A DNA stretch of 54,274 nucleotides from assembly GCF_900109665.1 (NCBI RefSeq), contig NZ_FOAO01000026.1, positions 1 through 54,274 of the forward strand, written 5' to 3'. The translations under genes were made by a program, and so were the position numbers. The notes under the pieces are model-generated. The model saw nothing but the letters and a program-made list of their open reading frames with translations, ran no database searches and was not told the DNA's origin. Each line of letters opens with the position of its first letter. Positions within the stretch are counted from its first letter, which is position 1. Positions 33,149-41,197 of the stretch are shown in pieces. The DNA comes from Blastococcus sp. DSM 46786 (GTDB lineage Bacteria > Actinomycetota > Actinomycetes > Mycobacteriales > Geodermatophilaceae).

Positions 33149-33622
33149 GTGCCAGTGAAGGGGGTGGTCGTGCCAGTGCGAAGGCTGTGGATTCTGCTGC
33201 TGCTCGCCGGGATCTTCTGGATGCACGGCGCCCAGTACGTCAGCACCGAGCCGGGTCTCAGTCCTAGCGCCGTCGCGGTCGCAGACCACGGGACGAGTGC
33301 CCTCTCCGGGGCTGCGTCAATCCACGGCTTGCTTCTCGCGGTTGGCGCTCTCCCCCCTGCGGTCACCGCGAACCCGCTGTTGGCGGTGACCGGAACGCCG
33401 ATGCCAGGTGACCCCCCTGACCATGGCGTTGCGGGTCACGCCTGGTCGCTGTGTCTCGCGGTTCTTCTGGCCGGGCTCGTCGCTCTCGGTGGAACGGCCT
33501 GGGCCCGGCGAGTCGTCCCTGTCGTCTTGCGGATCGATGAACCTGGCCCGCGACTGCCGATGGGCTGGTTCAGGCCTCCTCGACCACACGAGCTCTCGTG
33601 CCTGTGTCTCCTGCGGATCTAG
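33149..33622 (+). CDS. DUF6153-like membrane protein
   Basis: The protein is 157 aa from GTG 33149. A membrane helix at about 12-30 ends in WMHGAQYV, a central region rich in His, Gly and Pro follows, and a second membrane helix lies at about 98-122. The C terminus reads RPPRPHELSCLCLLRI. The MHG motif after TM1 and the Cys-containing end recall the actinobacterial DUF6153 family, which is uncharacterised but frequent next to DUF305 lipoproteins. It is co-directional with DUF305, 82 nt downstream. A copper role is plausible but inferred. Confidence 0.7.
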   Translation: MPVKGVVVPVRRLWILLLLAGIFWMHGAQYVSTEPGLSPSAVAVADHGTSALSGAASIHGLLLAVGALPPAVTANPLLAVTGTPMPGDPPDHGVAGHAWSLCLAVLLAGLVALGGTAWARRVVPVVLRIDEPGPRLPMGWFRPPRPHELSCLCLLRI

Positions 33623-33704
33623 GCCGTACCGATCCGGTCCATCCATCCCCGGTGGTGGACGGACCAGACGGCACGCTCACACCACAATTGACAGGAGACC
33701 TGCA

Positions 33705-34310
33705 ATGACCCGCACCACTGCACGACTCGTCCGTCTGACCGGCGGACTCATCGCCGGCACGATCGTCCTGGCCGGCTGCTCGGAGGGTTCCGGTGAGTCC
33801 TCCGCCGCCGGCAGCTCCGACGCGGAGAACTCTGTGAGTGAGGAAGCGACGTTCAACGATGCTGACGTCGCCTTCGCGCAGGGCATGATTCCGCACCACG
33901 AGGGTGCACTGACCATGGCGGAGATCGCTGTCGAGCGTGCCACTGATCCCCGGGTCGTCGACTTGGCCAACCGCATCGAGGCGGGGCAGGACCCCGAGAT
34001 CGATCTGCTGACCGGGTGGCTCGAGGAGTGGGGCGAGCCGATCGAGTCCGGTGGCATGGGTGGCATGGACCACGGGTCCGACGACATGGGTGGCATGGAC
34101 ATGGACCAGATGCCCGACGCCGGTCCGGACTTCGACCGGATGTGGCTGCAGTCGATGATCGAGCACCACAAGGGAGCGGTCGAGATGGCCCAGACCGAGC
34201 TCGAGGACGGCCGGGACGCTGAGGCGCTCGAGCTGGCCCAGTTGATCAGCGAGACGCAGATGCAGGAAATCGCGGAGATGGATGCCCTTCTCGGCGAGCT
34301 TGGCGGCTGA
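33705..34310 (+). CDS. DUF305 lipoprotein with Met/His-rich loop
   Basis: The protein is 201 aa from ATG 33705 with AGGAG upstream. The lipobox is VLAGCS at residues 22-27. Two DUF305 helical repeats carry the family motif: FAQGMIPHHEGALTMAE and WLQSMIEHHKGAVEMAQ. The double His faces a ferritin-like bundle and can bind metal. A loop between them is rich in Met, Asp and His (GGMGGMDHGSDDMGGMDM). Families of this type occur with copper and silver resistance genes. It probably forms an operon with the DUF6153-like gene. Confidence 0.92.
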   Translation: MTRTTARLVRLTGGLIAGTIVLAGCSEGSGESSAAGSSDAENSVSEEATFNDADVAFAQGMIPHHEGALTMAEIAVERATDPRVVDLANRIEAGQDPEIDLLTGWLEEWGEPIESGGMGGMDHGSDDMGGMDMDQMPDAGPDFDRMWLQSMIEHHKGAVEMAQTELEDGRDAEALELAQLISETQMQEIAEMDALLGELGG

Positions 34311-34319
34311 CGCCCAGCC

Positions 34320-34350
34320 TGGTGCTGCCGGTCACTGGCCGGCAGCACCA
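34320..34350. terminator. Strong hairpin between DUF305 and lysA
   Basis: A perfect 12-bp stem (34320-34331 with 34339-34350) with a 7-nt loop lies between two convergent genes, 9 nt after the DUF305 stop. It can serve both directions. A short pyrimidine run follows on the plus strand. Confidence 0.8.
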
Positions 34351-34405
34351 GCCTCCCTTTCCCGTCAATCGCGCGCCTCGGAGTGCGCATCCCTCAAGCC
34401 GGTCT

Positions 34406-35677
34406 TCAGTCGACGTCGGTCTCCAAGGCCAGGAGTTCATCCATTGTCTGTCGTCGACGGATCAGTCGTACAGCATCTCCATCGATGAGCACTTCAGGGG
34501 CGAGCGGCCGTGAGTTGTAGTTCGAGGACATGCTCGCCCCATACGCCCCGGTGTTCGTGAACACGATGAAGTCGCCAACTACCACCGGTGGCAATGCTAT
34601 GCGCTGCACCTCGCCCTCTGGACTCTGGGTGAAGACGTCTCCTGATTCACACAGTGGACCGGCCAGTACTGTGGCTGACTCTTCCTCGTCAGGTCTGTGT
34701 CCCTCTCGGGTGATCACCTCGGTGCCGTGACTGCTGCCATAAAGAGCAGGGCGAATGAGGTCGTTGAACCCAGCGTCCACCAGGACGAATCTGTTCGAGC
34801 CCATCCGTTTGAACGCACGGACCTCGGCGACGAGCACTCCGGAGTTGGCGACGAGGAAGCGCCCCGGTTCGATCTCCAGTCGTACGTGGTGACCGAGGTG
34901 AGCGGCTAGTTCCTTCCGTGCGTCATCCCAAAGTCGGAAGTACCGGTCCGTGTCCACGACCGGATCGGCGAGTGTTTCCCTGACGGTGAGGCCGCCTCCT
35001 GCGGAGATTGCGCGAATGTCGTGGTCGATCCTCTTGGCATCTCGGACCATCGATTCGCACACCCGCTCGAGGTGCCCGTAGTCCGCGCCTGACCCGATGT
35101 GCATGTGCAGGCCGATCAGGTCGAGACCGTAACGATCGACAGACGCCACCGCGTGGGGGAGGTCTTCATGCCAGATCCCGTGCTTGCTTGCCTCGCCGCC
35201 CGTGTTCGTCTTCCGACTGTGCCCGTGACCGAACCCGGGATTGACGCGTATCCACACGGGATGCCCGGGGGAGGTCTCCCCGATCTGCTCAATCATCTGC
35301 GGCGACCCGACGTTCACCGGGATACCCAGATCGACAACCCGCCGCAGCGTATGCCGATCGAGCAGGTCGGCAGTGAAGACGATCGGATCCTCGTTCCCGT
35401 CAGTCGTGTATCCGGCTGCTAGCGCCCGCGCGACCTCGCCGGACGACACGGCGTCAACCAGGACTCCCTCTTGCCGCATCAATCGCAGTATGTGGATGTT
35501 GGAGGAGGCCTTCTGGGCGAACCGAATGGTGTCGAACTGGCGAAGCAGGTCTATTTGCGTACGAATACGCTCGGCGTTGTACAGCCACACTGGCGTGCCG
35601 TACCGCTCCGCAACCTCGGCGACGACAGGTCCATCAATCGCGTCGGGAGAGCTCGGCGTACCGGGGGGATGTGTCAT
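34406..35677 (-). CDS. lysA: Diaminopimelate decarboxylase
   Basis: The protein is 423 aa from ATG 35677, chosen because GGAGAAG stands 6 nt upstream. It is a PLP alanine-racemase-fold decarboxylase. The Schiff-base Lys is residue 56 (IRFAQKASSN). HIGSG and GGGL bind the phosphate. EPGR, GPLCESGD and GAYGASMSSNYNSRP complete the active site. It converts meso-diaminopimelate to lysine. The length and ending resemble the Escherichia coli type more than the longer actinobacterial LysA, so it may be an acquired second copy. A related PLP decarboxylase activity cannot be excluded. Confidence 0.88.
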   Translation of the reverse strand: MTHPPGTPSSPDAIDGPVVAEVAERYGTPVWLYNAERIRTQIDLLRQFDTIRFAQKASSNIHILRLMRQEGVLVDAVSSGEVARALAAGYTTDGNEDPIVFTADLLDRHTLRRVVDLGIPVNVGSPQMIEQIGETSPGHPVWIRVNPGFGHGHSRKTNTGGEASKHGIWHEDLPHAVASVDRYGLDLIGLHMHIGSGADYGHLERVCESMVRDAKRIDHDIRAISAGGGLTVRETLADPVVDTDRYFRLWDDARKELAAHLGHHVRLEIEPGRFLVANSGVLVAEVRAFKRMGSNRFVLVDAGFNDLIRPALYGSSHGTEVITREGHRPDEEESATVLAGPLCESGDVFTQSPEGEVQRIALPPVVVGDFIVFTNTGAYGASMSSNYNSRPLAPEVLIDGDAVRLIRRRQTMDELLALETDVD

Positions 35678-36094
35678 CGAACGCTTCTCCATCAGAGTGG
35701 GCGGGTTCGTCGGTCCCCCACCTGCCCTGCAGCCGCGGTCCTGCCCCGATTGGAGATCCGGCGCTGCACGTGGGGGCGTGCGCATTTTTAGGTGGACGTG
35801 AGAGCAGGGGCTTCATGCGGCGCTACCTCGACCAGTGACCTTTGAGGTGCTTTCACGATTGCGCTACTCCGGTGCAGGTTGGCAACGGTGCAGACAGCAT
35901 CACGGTTGCCCTAGCTCGCCTGCCGCCTCTCCCCGCGAAGAAACCCGGGCTCGGCCTGCCGTGCCCGAACGTGCAGCCAGGGCTGCTCGTCCAGGCATCG
36001 GCCAGTTGTTGTCGCTTGGTAGGTGAGGTGCGGCGGCCACTGTCTCTGGCTGCGGCGTCTCTCGACGGATGTCGATCGGGCCGCTGCGCAGGGG
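35678..36094. other. Intergenic region between lysA and the FAD-Rieske gene
   Basis: No gene, repeat or operator of either palindrome class seen in these 417 bp. It must hold the lysA promoter and the end of the minus-strand oxidoreductase transcript. Confidence 0.4.
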
Positions 36095-37621
36095 TCACTG
36101 CACATTGCGCCGGGGGAGGGGAGACGAGGCTGGTCCGTGGAGGACGTCGCCGTCCGGGGTGAACCGGGAGCCGTGGCAGGGGCAGTCCCAGCTCTTCTCG
36201 CCGTCGTTCCAGGCCACGGTGCATGCCATGTGCGTGCACACCGACGAGACCGCGTGCAGGGTGCCCTGCTCGTCGCGGTAGGCGGCGGTCTGCTCCCCCT
36301 CCACCTCCAGCACGGCCGCCTCGCCGCGCTCGAGGTCGGCGGGCGAGCCCTTCGGGGCTCCGCCCACCCGACCCCGGACCCAGGTCTTGGCGACGTGGAC
36401 GTTGTGCTTCACGAATTCCTTGCCAGGCAGGCCGGTCGCGGCTCGGCGGGCATCGAAGGTCGCGGCCCAGGGGTTGTCCTGGCCGAGGATCAGGTCGCGG
36501 ATGAGGAGCGCCGAAGCCGTTCCGTTGGTCATCCCCCAGCCGTCGAACCCGCAGGCGGTGAAGACCCGTTCCGAGCCCGGCGCAATGCGGCCGGTGAAGG
36601 GCACGTGGTCCAGCGTGCTGGTCTCCTCGGCCGACCAGTGGTACCGGAGGTCGGTGACGCCGAACCGGTCCCGCGCCCACTCCTGCAGCCGCGTCCACCG
36701 TTCGCCGGTGTCGGAGACATGGCCGACCTCGTGGCCTTCGCCGACGACGATCAGCAGGTCCTCGCCGCCCAGGTGGGCGGTCCGGGTGGAGTGGATCGGG
36801 GAACCGACGTTGATCGTCATGCCGGCGGAGACTCCTCCGGGGAGCACGCCGGCGATCCCATAGGAGCGCGTGGCCTTCATGCGAGCGAACTGCCCACCCC
36901 GGTCGAGGAACGGGTACTGCGTGGCGACGACGACGTATCCCGCGGACATGCGCCCGGCCGTCGTCTCGACGTGGCAGATCCTGCTGTCCTCGTCGACGTC
37001 CCGGGCCCACACGCCCTCCACCACCATGCCGCCGCTGTGGACGAACGCCTCGGCCAGGCCGGCCAGGTACCGCCCCGGGTGGAACGTCGCCTGGTCCTGG
37101 AAGTGCAGCGCCGCGATGACCTCGAAAGGCAAGGGGACGTCGGGGGAGAGCGAGACGGGTAGCCCGATGCGCTGCGCGACCGCGGCCTCCTTCTCGATCT
37201 CCTCGGCCTTCGTCGCCTCCTCCGTGTAGACGACGTGGGGGCGGCCGCGCTCGAGCGTGCAGTCGATGCCCAGGTCGTCGACGAGATCCAGGATCCGCTG
37301 AAATCCGGTCACGTTCGCCTGCGCGTAGGCGGCTGCGGCGTCGAGCCCGAGCGTGTCCTTGATCTTCGAGTACAGGGCTCCGTGGCCGTAGGTCACCTTG
37401 ACTGTGGAGTGGGTGGTCACCGATCGGCCGATCGGCTCGGCCGAGACGATCGCCACCTGTCGGCCGGCTCGTTGGAGCAGCAGTGCGGTGGTGACGCCGA
37501 CGATGCCGCCGCCGAGGACGAGCACGTCTGCGTCGAGCCGGCGTGGGTCGGTCGCTCCCAGGTCGGGCGGCGGCATCGTGTCGACCCAGGGAGAGACATG
37601 GCGAGCTTCGGGGGATGACAT
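36095..37621 (-). CDS. FAD-dependent oxidoreductase with C-terminal Rieske domain
   Basis: The 508-aa protein is a fusion. Residues about 30-380 are a D-amino-acid-oxidase/glycine-oxidase type flavoprotein (VLVLGGGIVGVTTALLLQ for FAD, GRSVTTHSTVKVT near the active site). Residues about 410-508 are a Rieske domain with CTHMAC and CPCHGSRF as [2Fe-2S] ligands. This two-domain type is widespread in actinobacteria and cyanobacteria and its substrate is unknown; the Rieske cluster may pass flavin electrons to a partner. It has no signal peptide. The gene stands alone and lacks both palindrome types upstream. Confidence 0.92.
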   Translation of the reverse strand: MSSPEARHVSPWVDTMPPPDLGATDPRRLDADVLVLGGGIVGVTTALLLQRAGRQVAIVSAEPIGRSVTTHSTVKVTYGHGALYSKIKDTLGLDAAAAYAQANVTGFQRILDLVDDLGIDCTLERGRPHVVYTEEATKAEEIEKEAAVAQRIGLPVSLSPDVPLPFEVIAALHFQDQATFHPGRYLAGLAEAFVHSGGMVVEGVWARDVDEDSRICHVETTAGRMSAGYVVVATQYPFLDRGGQFARMKATRSYGIAGVLPGGVSAGMTINVGSPIHSTRTAHLGGEDLLIVVGEGHEVGHVSDTGERWTRLQEWARDRFGVTDLRYHWSAEETSTLDHVPFTGRIAPGSERVFTACGFDGWGMTNGTASALLIRDLILGQDNPWAATFDARRAATGLPGKEFVKHNVHVAKTWVRGRVGGAPKGSPADLERGEAAVLEVEGEQTAAYRDEQGTLHAVSSVCTHMACTVAWNDGEKSWDCPCHGSRFTPDGDVLHGPASSPLPRRNVQ

Positions 37622-38025
37622 GGCGCAGTCCTTCCGTTGACGACGGACTCCTGGCCGCTACCCGGCCTTGAGCTGACCGCGTCGGCCGCAGTGAACTGTC
37701 ACCACTCTGTCGCACGGCATGGAGCGGCGGCGAACACAGTGCGGACCGGACTACCGGCTCGATGGGCGTCTGTCTGGCGCCCACGGCCGTGCACCGGATG
37801 GGAGGCCCTGCTCTAGGGGGATATTCCGGCGGGCGGGCCTCTGCGCTCTAGTACTATGGCGGTTAGTCGACATTCCCACCGGCTGGTTGCCGGAGCCAAG
37901 CCGTCGGTGTTGCCTGAGTGGCACGGGTGACTGGGCGACAGCGACCAGCCTCCTCATTTTTCGGGAGCGGCAGTGGCTAAACGCACGCGAAGCGCTGGCT
38001 TGGCCAGCGCAGGCCAGGAGAAACC
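37622..38025. other. Regulatory gap upstream of lgt
   Basis: No gene is supported. It contains BlaI-type site 8 (37852-37868) and a perfect 7-bp hairpin (37992-37998 with 38004-38010) just before the lgt ribosome-binding site AGGAG. The hairpin could modulate translation. Confidence 0.45.
37852..37868. promoter_or_regulatory. BlaI-type palindrome, site 8 (lgt)
   Basis: TACTA-N7-TAGTC, one mismatch from the consensus, 157 bp before the lgt start. Confidence 0.6.
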
Positions 38026-39015
38026 ATGACGGCACTGGCCGCGATTCCCAGCCCCACACAGGGTGTGTGGGAGCTGGGGCCCTTTCCGATTAGGGCCTAT
38101 GCGCTGGCGATCATCGCGGGGATCGCGCTCGCCGTCTGGATCACCGATCGCCGTTGGCAGGCACGGGGCGGCGCTCCCGGTGACGTGGCCGACATCGCGG
38201 TCTGGGCCGTGCCGTTCGGAATCCTCGGCGGGCGGCTCTACCACGTGATCTCCAGCCCGGGACCGTACTTCGGCGAGGGTGGGGATCCCCTGCGCGCGTT
38301 CGCGATCTGGGAAGGCGGCCTTGGCATCTGGGGAGCCGTTGCGCTCGGTGGTGTCGGAGCCTGGATCGCCTGCCGGCGCCGGGGGATCCCCCTACCTGCC
38401 TTCGCCGATGCGGTTGCCCCGGGCTTGCTCGTCGCCCAGGCGATCGGCCGGCTGGGCAACTGGTTCAACAACGAGCTCTACGGTGCCCGGACCGATCTCC
38501 CGTGGGCGCTGACGATCTACGAGTGGGCCGGCGGGGCAGCGGTCGTCGGCCCTGACGGCCAGCCCGAAGTGCTCGGCACTTTCCACCCGACCTTCCTCTA
38601 CGAGCTGCTGTGGAATTTGGTGGCCGCCGCTCTGGTCGTGTGGGCCGACCGGCGCTTCCAGCTCAGCCATGGCCGGGCCTTCGCCCTTTACGTCGCCAGC
38701 TACTCCGCCGGGCGGCTGTGGATTGAGTTGCTGCGCATCGACCCAGCCACCACCTTCTTCGGCATCCGGCTCAACGTGTTCACCGCGTTCATCCTCGGCC
38801 TCCTTGCCGTGGCATATCTCATCTGGCAGCGCGGCCGGCCGCGGGAAGTCATCGACCGCGGTCGGGACACCGGCGGTACGACCCCGTCAGTCGCACATCC
38901 CGGGGGAAGCGCGGCCGCTCAGGTGCAAGGGGGCGCCGAACCCGCGGCGCAATCCCGCACCGTGCCGACCCCCGGTGCCGAGGGGGCGGAGCCGGCTCAG
39001 GATGATCACTCGTAG
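38026..39015 (+). CDS. lgt: Prolipoprotein diacylglyceryl transferase
   Basis: The 329-aa protein has seven membrane helices. The Lgt signature reads AIGRLGNWFNNELYG, with the essential Arg-Asn region, preceded by GGRLYHV and followed by HPTFLYELLWN. The enzyme moves diacylglycerol from phosphatidylglycerol to the lipobox Cys, the first step of lipoprotein maturation. A Pro/Ala/Glu-rich cytoplasmic tail (about 275-329) is common in actinobacteria. The housekeeping lgt usually sits elsewhere (near trp genes), so this is likely an extra copy. The BlaI-type site upstream ties it to the lipoproteins in this region. Confidence 0.95.
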   Translation: MTALAAIPSPTQGVWELGPFPIRAYALAIIAGIALAVWITDRRWQARGGAPGDVADIAVWAVPFGILGGRLYHVISSPGPYFGEGGDPLRAFAIWEGGLGIWGAVALGGVGAWIACRRRGIPLPAFADAVAPGLLVAQAIGRLGNWFNNELYGARTDLPWALTIYEWAGGAAVVGPDGQPEVLGTFHPTFLYELLWNLVAAALVVWADRRFQLSHGRAFALYVASYSAGRLWIELLRIDPATTFFGIRLNVFTAFILGLLAVAYLIWQRGRPREVIDRGRDTGGTTPSVAHPGGSAAAQVQGGAEPAAQSRTVPTPGAEGAEPAQDDHS

Positions 39016-39504
39016 CGTCACCAACGCCTCCACGCGGGGTGCGGGGAGGGCGACTGTCTGGCACGTGAGCTGCTCCTCATGAGCGGTTGAAGATGAGCGT
39101 GCATTGGACGAGCGCGGATGGGCCTCTCAGGTTGAGCAGGTCCGAGCCAGAGGCGCTGCAGGACTGGATGGACGACGTCGACCAGGGGGCAATTCCGTGC
39201 CGGTACAGCCTGGACAGGATCCGTTCTCCTGCTCTGGTCCGTCCAGGTGGCGACCGCCGTCCATGTTTCCCCGCCCCTTCTGATCGAGCGGTCATCGGCT
39301 GTCTGTCCGGGACGGCCATGCTGAGGGACGCGGGGTGTTCGCCGTGTAGCGTTGGCGTGGCACTTCCGTACGGATTTGCGGATTAATTTGGCCCCTGGGC
39401 CGGTAGCTGCGGGCGCCATCCCGGATAGGAGGAGCCCGTGCTGGCGACCCGACGGCATGACGACCGTCTGCCGTTACCGCCAGCAGGCGTCTTCGGAGGG
39501 ATCG
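39016..39504. other. Gap between lgt and the 97-aa Cys protein
   Basis: A plus-strand ORF (39087 or 39093 to 39386) with a protein-like N terminus (VHWTSADGPLRLSRSEPEAL) could be a degraded gene, but I do not recognise it and see no ribosome-binding site. The gap also holds ArsR-type site 1 at 39364-39383. Confidence 0.3.
39364..39383. promoter_or_regulatory. CCGTA palindrome, site 1 (97-aa Cys protein)
   Basis: TTCCGTA-N6-TGCGGAT, one core mismatch. It lies 121 bp before the start at 39505 and belongs to the CCGTA-N6-TACGG family seen at five other places to the right. Confidence 0.5.
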
Positions 39505-39798
39505 ATGGAAATCGTCGAGGGTTACGTCGTGGATCTAGCCTGTTTGCGACGCTATCCGCAGGAGGAGTACACCGCCCGTGCCCCTGAGCACACCACCGAA
39601 TGCGCCCTGATGGGCCACTGCGTGGAGAGCGGATACGGCTTGGTGTCCGACGGAAACAGGGTCGTCCCGTTGGACACGGAAGCGACGCCGCACATCGTGG
39701 CAGCGCTCCGCACCGCCAGGCCTCAGGGGGTGCGCCTACGGGTTGAGCGCGAGGAGGTCGAAGGCGAACTGAGGACCGCCCGCACCGAGGTCCTGTGA
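39505..39798 (+). CDS. Small Cys/His protein of unknown function
   Basis: The protein is 97 aa from ATG 39505 after GGAGGG. It has no signal or membrane segment. The first half has three Cys and two His in VVDLACLRRYP, HTTECALMGHCVE and SGYGLV. The pattern C-x(22)-C-x4-HC could bind metal or sense thiol stress. The second half is an alpha/beta segment (PHIVAALRTA, VRLRVEREEVEGELR). Proteins with this opening are familiar to me from actinobacterial metal neighbourhoods, but I cannot name a family. A CCGTA palindrome upstream suggests ArsR control. Confidence 0.7.
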   Translation: MEIVEGYVVDLACLRRYPQEEYTARAPEHTTECALMGHCVESGYGLVSDGNRVVPLDTEATPHIVAALRTARPQGVRLRVEREEVEGELRTARTEVL

Positions 39799-39889
39799 TG
39801 CGCTGGTCCACAGTGACCAGTGGACTGTCACGGCGTGTGGGCACGCGAACCCGCGAGGTGCCGTTCTGGCGCGGGGCGTCGGCCACTCC

Positions 39890-40102
39890 CTAGCGGGTCT
39901 GGGACCTGTCGGTTCGTGGATGGTTCTGCGCATCGAAGTCGGTGTAGGAGCACTCGCAGTGGCCGCCCGGGAGGGTCATTGTCCGGCAGTTCGGGCAGGT
40001 TCTCTCCCGTCGGTGCTCGCAGGTGCCTTCACCTGGTACCTCGTCGCGGGGTTGGGTTCCTTCGAAGTGGCCGATCGGCCGGTATTCACGCTGGTCCGTC
40101 AC
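39890..40102 (-). CDS. Small putative zinc-ribbon protein
   Basis: The protein is 70 aa from GTG 40102. The C-terminal half contains TCEHRRERTCPNCRTMTL and GGHCECSY, six Cys and two His in a zinc-ribbon-like spacing. The remainder is polar and probably disordered. No family was recognised and no strong ribosome-binding site is seen, so expression is uncertain. It lies in a run of small minus-strand genes downstream of the copper-storage-like protein. Confidence 0.45.
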   Translation of the reverse strand: MTDQREYRPIGHFEGTQPRDEVPGEGTCEHRRERTCPNCRTMTLPGGHCECSYTDFDAQNHPRTDRSQTR

Positions 40103-40201
40103 CGTCTCGGCCCTATCTGTCGTCGATCTCTTTGCCCTCCGGCGTGGCCGCTACGGAGGTTGCGCTGAGAAGGCGGATTCTTCGCGAGCGCGTCGGAAGC
40201 C

Positions 40202-40381
40202 TCAGGTCGCATCCCGTCGGATGTACCGGGCGGGTGGCGTCCGCCTGCGCCTCACAGTTGCTATCAGCAGCGCCATGGCGGCGCCTACCGCCGTCAGCGT
40301 GATCGCGAGAGCGCGTAGCAGGGGCTGACCCGACGGGCTTTTCGACCGCCGGCTCTTGCCGTCGTCTTGCGGCCCGGCCAT
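40202..40381 (-). CDS. Small single-span membrane protein (59 aa)
   Basis: Reading the minus strand from ATG 40381 to TGA 40202 gives 59 codons. The N terminus is basic (DDGKSRRSKS), one clean hydrophobic helix follows (LLRALAITLTAVGAAMALLI), then Arg-rich RRRRTPPARYIRRD. The composition is that of a real small membrane protein with an inside-positive flank. It lies 90 bp after the Csp-like gene on the same strand. There is no recognised family and no clear ribosome-binding site. Confidence 0.5.
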   Translation of the reverse strand: MAGPQDDGKSRRSKSPSGQPLLRALAITLTAVGAAMALLIATVRRRRTPPARYIRRDAT

Positions 40382-40471
40382 CCGGCACCGGGCGCTCGTC
40401 AGCCGCTAATTGGCTACTCGTCGCCCGGTGCCGGTGCCGGTGCCTGGTCGGTCGATGTGGGACCCCTCCGG

Positions 40472-40879
40472 TCAGTCGAGGGAGGAGATGAGGTCGCGGC
40501 AGGCTGCCTCGCAGCGGCGGCAGGATTCGGCGCAGACGCGGCAATGTTCGTGCATCTCCGCGTGCTCGGCGCAGGTGTCCCCGCAGGCCTTGCAGGCGGC
40601 GGCGCATGCCTCGAGGACCGAGCGGGTGAGGTTCGCGTCGTAGCCGGTGTGCCGGGAGAGCACCCGACCGGTGGTGTCGCAGACGTCGGCGCAGTCGAGG
40701 TTGCTGCGAATGCACTTGGTCAGTTCCGCGACCATGTCCTCACTCAGACATGCGTCGGCGCAGGCCGTGCAGGCCTGGGCACACTCGAAGCAGGCCTCGA
40801 TGCACTCCTGCAGCTTCTGGCGGTCCACGCCTCCCAGGTCCTTCGGATAGGTCTCGAGCATCTGTCCGGCAACAGTCAC
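40472..40879 (-). CDS. Four-helix-bundle copper-binding protein (Csp/DUF326-like)
   Basis: The 135-aa protein has 19 Cys, spaced three or four residues apart along predicted helices: CIEACFECAQACTACADAC, CIRSNLDCADVC, CAAACKACGDTC, then HCRVCAESCRRCEAACRD. This is the pattern of copper storage proteins Csp1 and Csp3, in which many Cu(I) ions are held by Cys inside a four-helix bundle. There is no signal peptide, so it is the cytosolic Csp3-like form. It is divergent from the csoR-copZ-copA cluster, and a perfect dyad lies upstream. Probable role: cytosolic copper sink. Confidence 0.92.
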   Translation of the reverse strand: MTVAGQMLETYPKDLGGVDRQKLQECIEACFECAQACTACADACLSEDMVAELTKCIRSNLDCADVCDTTGRVLSRHTGYDANLTRSVLEACAAACKACGDTCAEHAEMHEHCRVCAESCRRCEAACRDLISSLD

Positions 40880-40941
40880 GATCTCCCCTTCCGATGTCGA
40901 CGTGGCGGCAGGAGCCCCCCTCGGACGCCGACTGGTCGGGC

Positions 40942-40967
40942 GTTACCCGTTCACCCGTGCGGGTAAC
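40942..40967. promoter_or_regulatory. Dyad upstream of the Csp-like gene
   Basis: GTTACCCG-N10-CGGGTAAC is a perfect 8-bp inverted repeat, 63 bp before the minus-strand start at 40879. It could be an operator; it matches neither the BlaI nor the CCGTA class. Confidence 0.45.
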
Positions 40968-41151
40968 GACAAGACCGCACGGTTCTTTCGGCCAGTTTCC
41001 GTCTCGGGACAGTTCCCGTGCGGCCGTCGGGCGCCGTCCTGACCGGTCGGGCAAGTCGAGGCGGCCAGCCGGTCTACGACTTCCGTGACGGCGCAGTGCG
41101 CTTAAAGGGCGCCCTTGCGCCCATGGAGCCGCGGCGTAACCTCGAGGCAGA

Positions 41152-41166
41152 TACCCCCGGGGGGTA
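41152..41166. promoter_or_regulatory. CsoR operator
   Basis: TACCCCCGGGGGGTA is the G/C-tract palindrome flanked by TA that copper-sensing CsoR proteins bind. It lies 32 bp before the csoR start, consistent with autoregulation of the csoR-copZ-copA cluster. Confidence 0.75.
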
Positions 41167-41197
41167 AAGCCAATGTGCTGCGAGCAGGGGGGCGACG

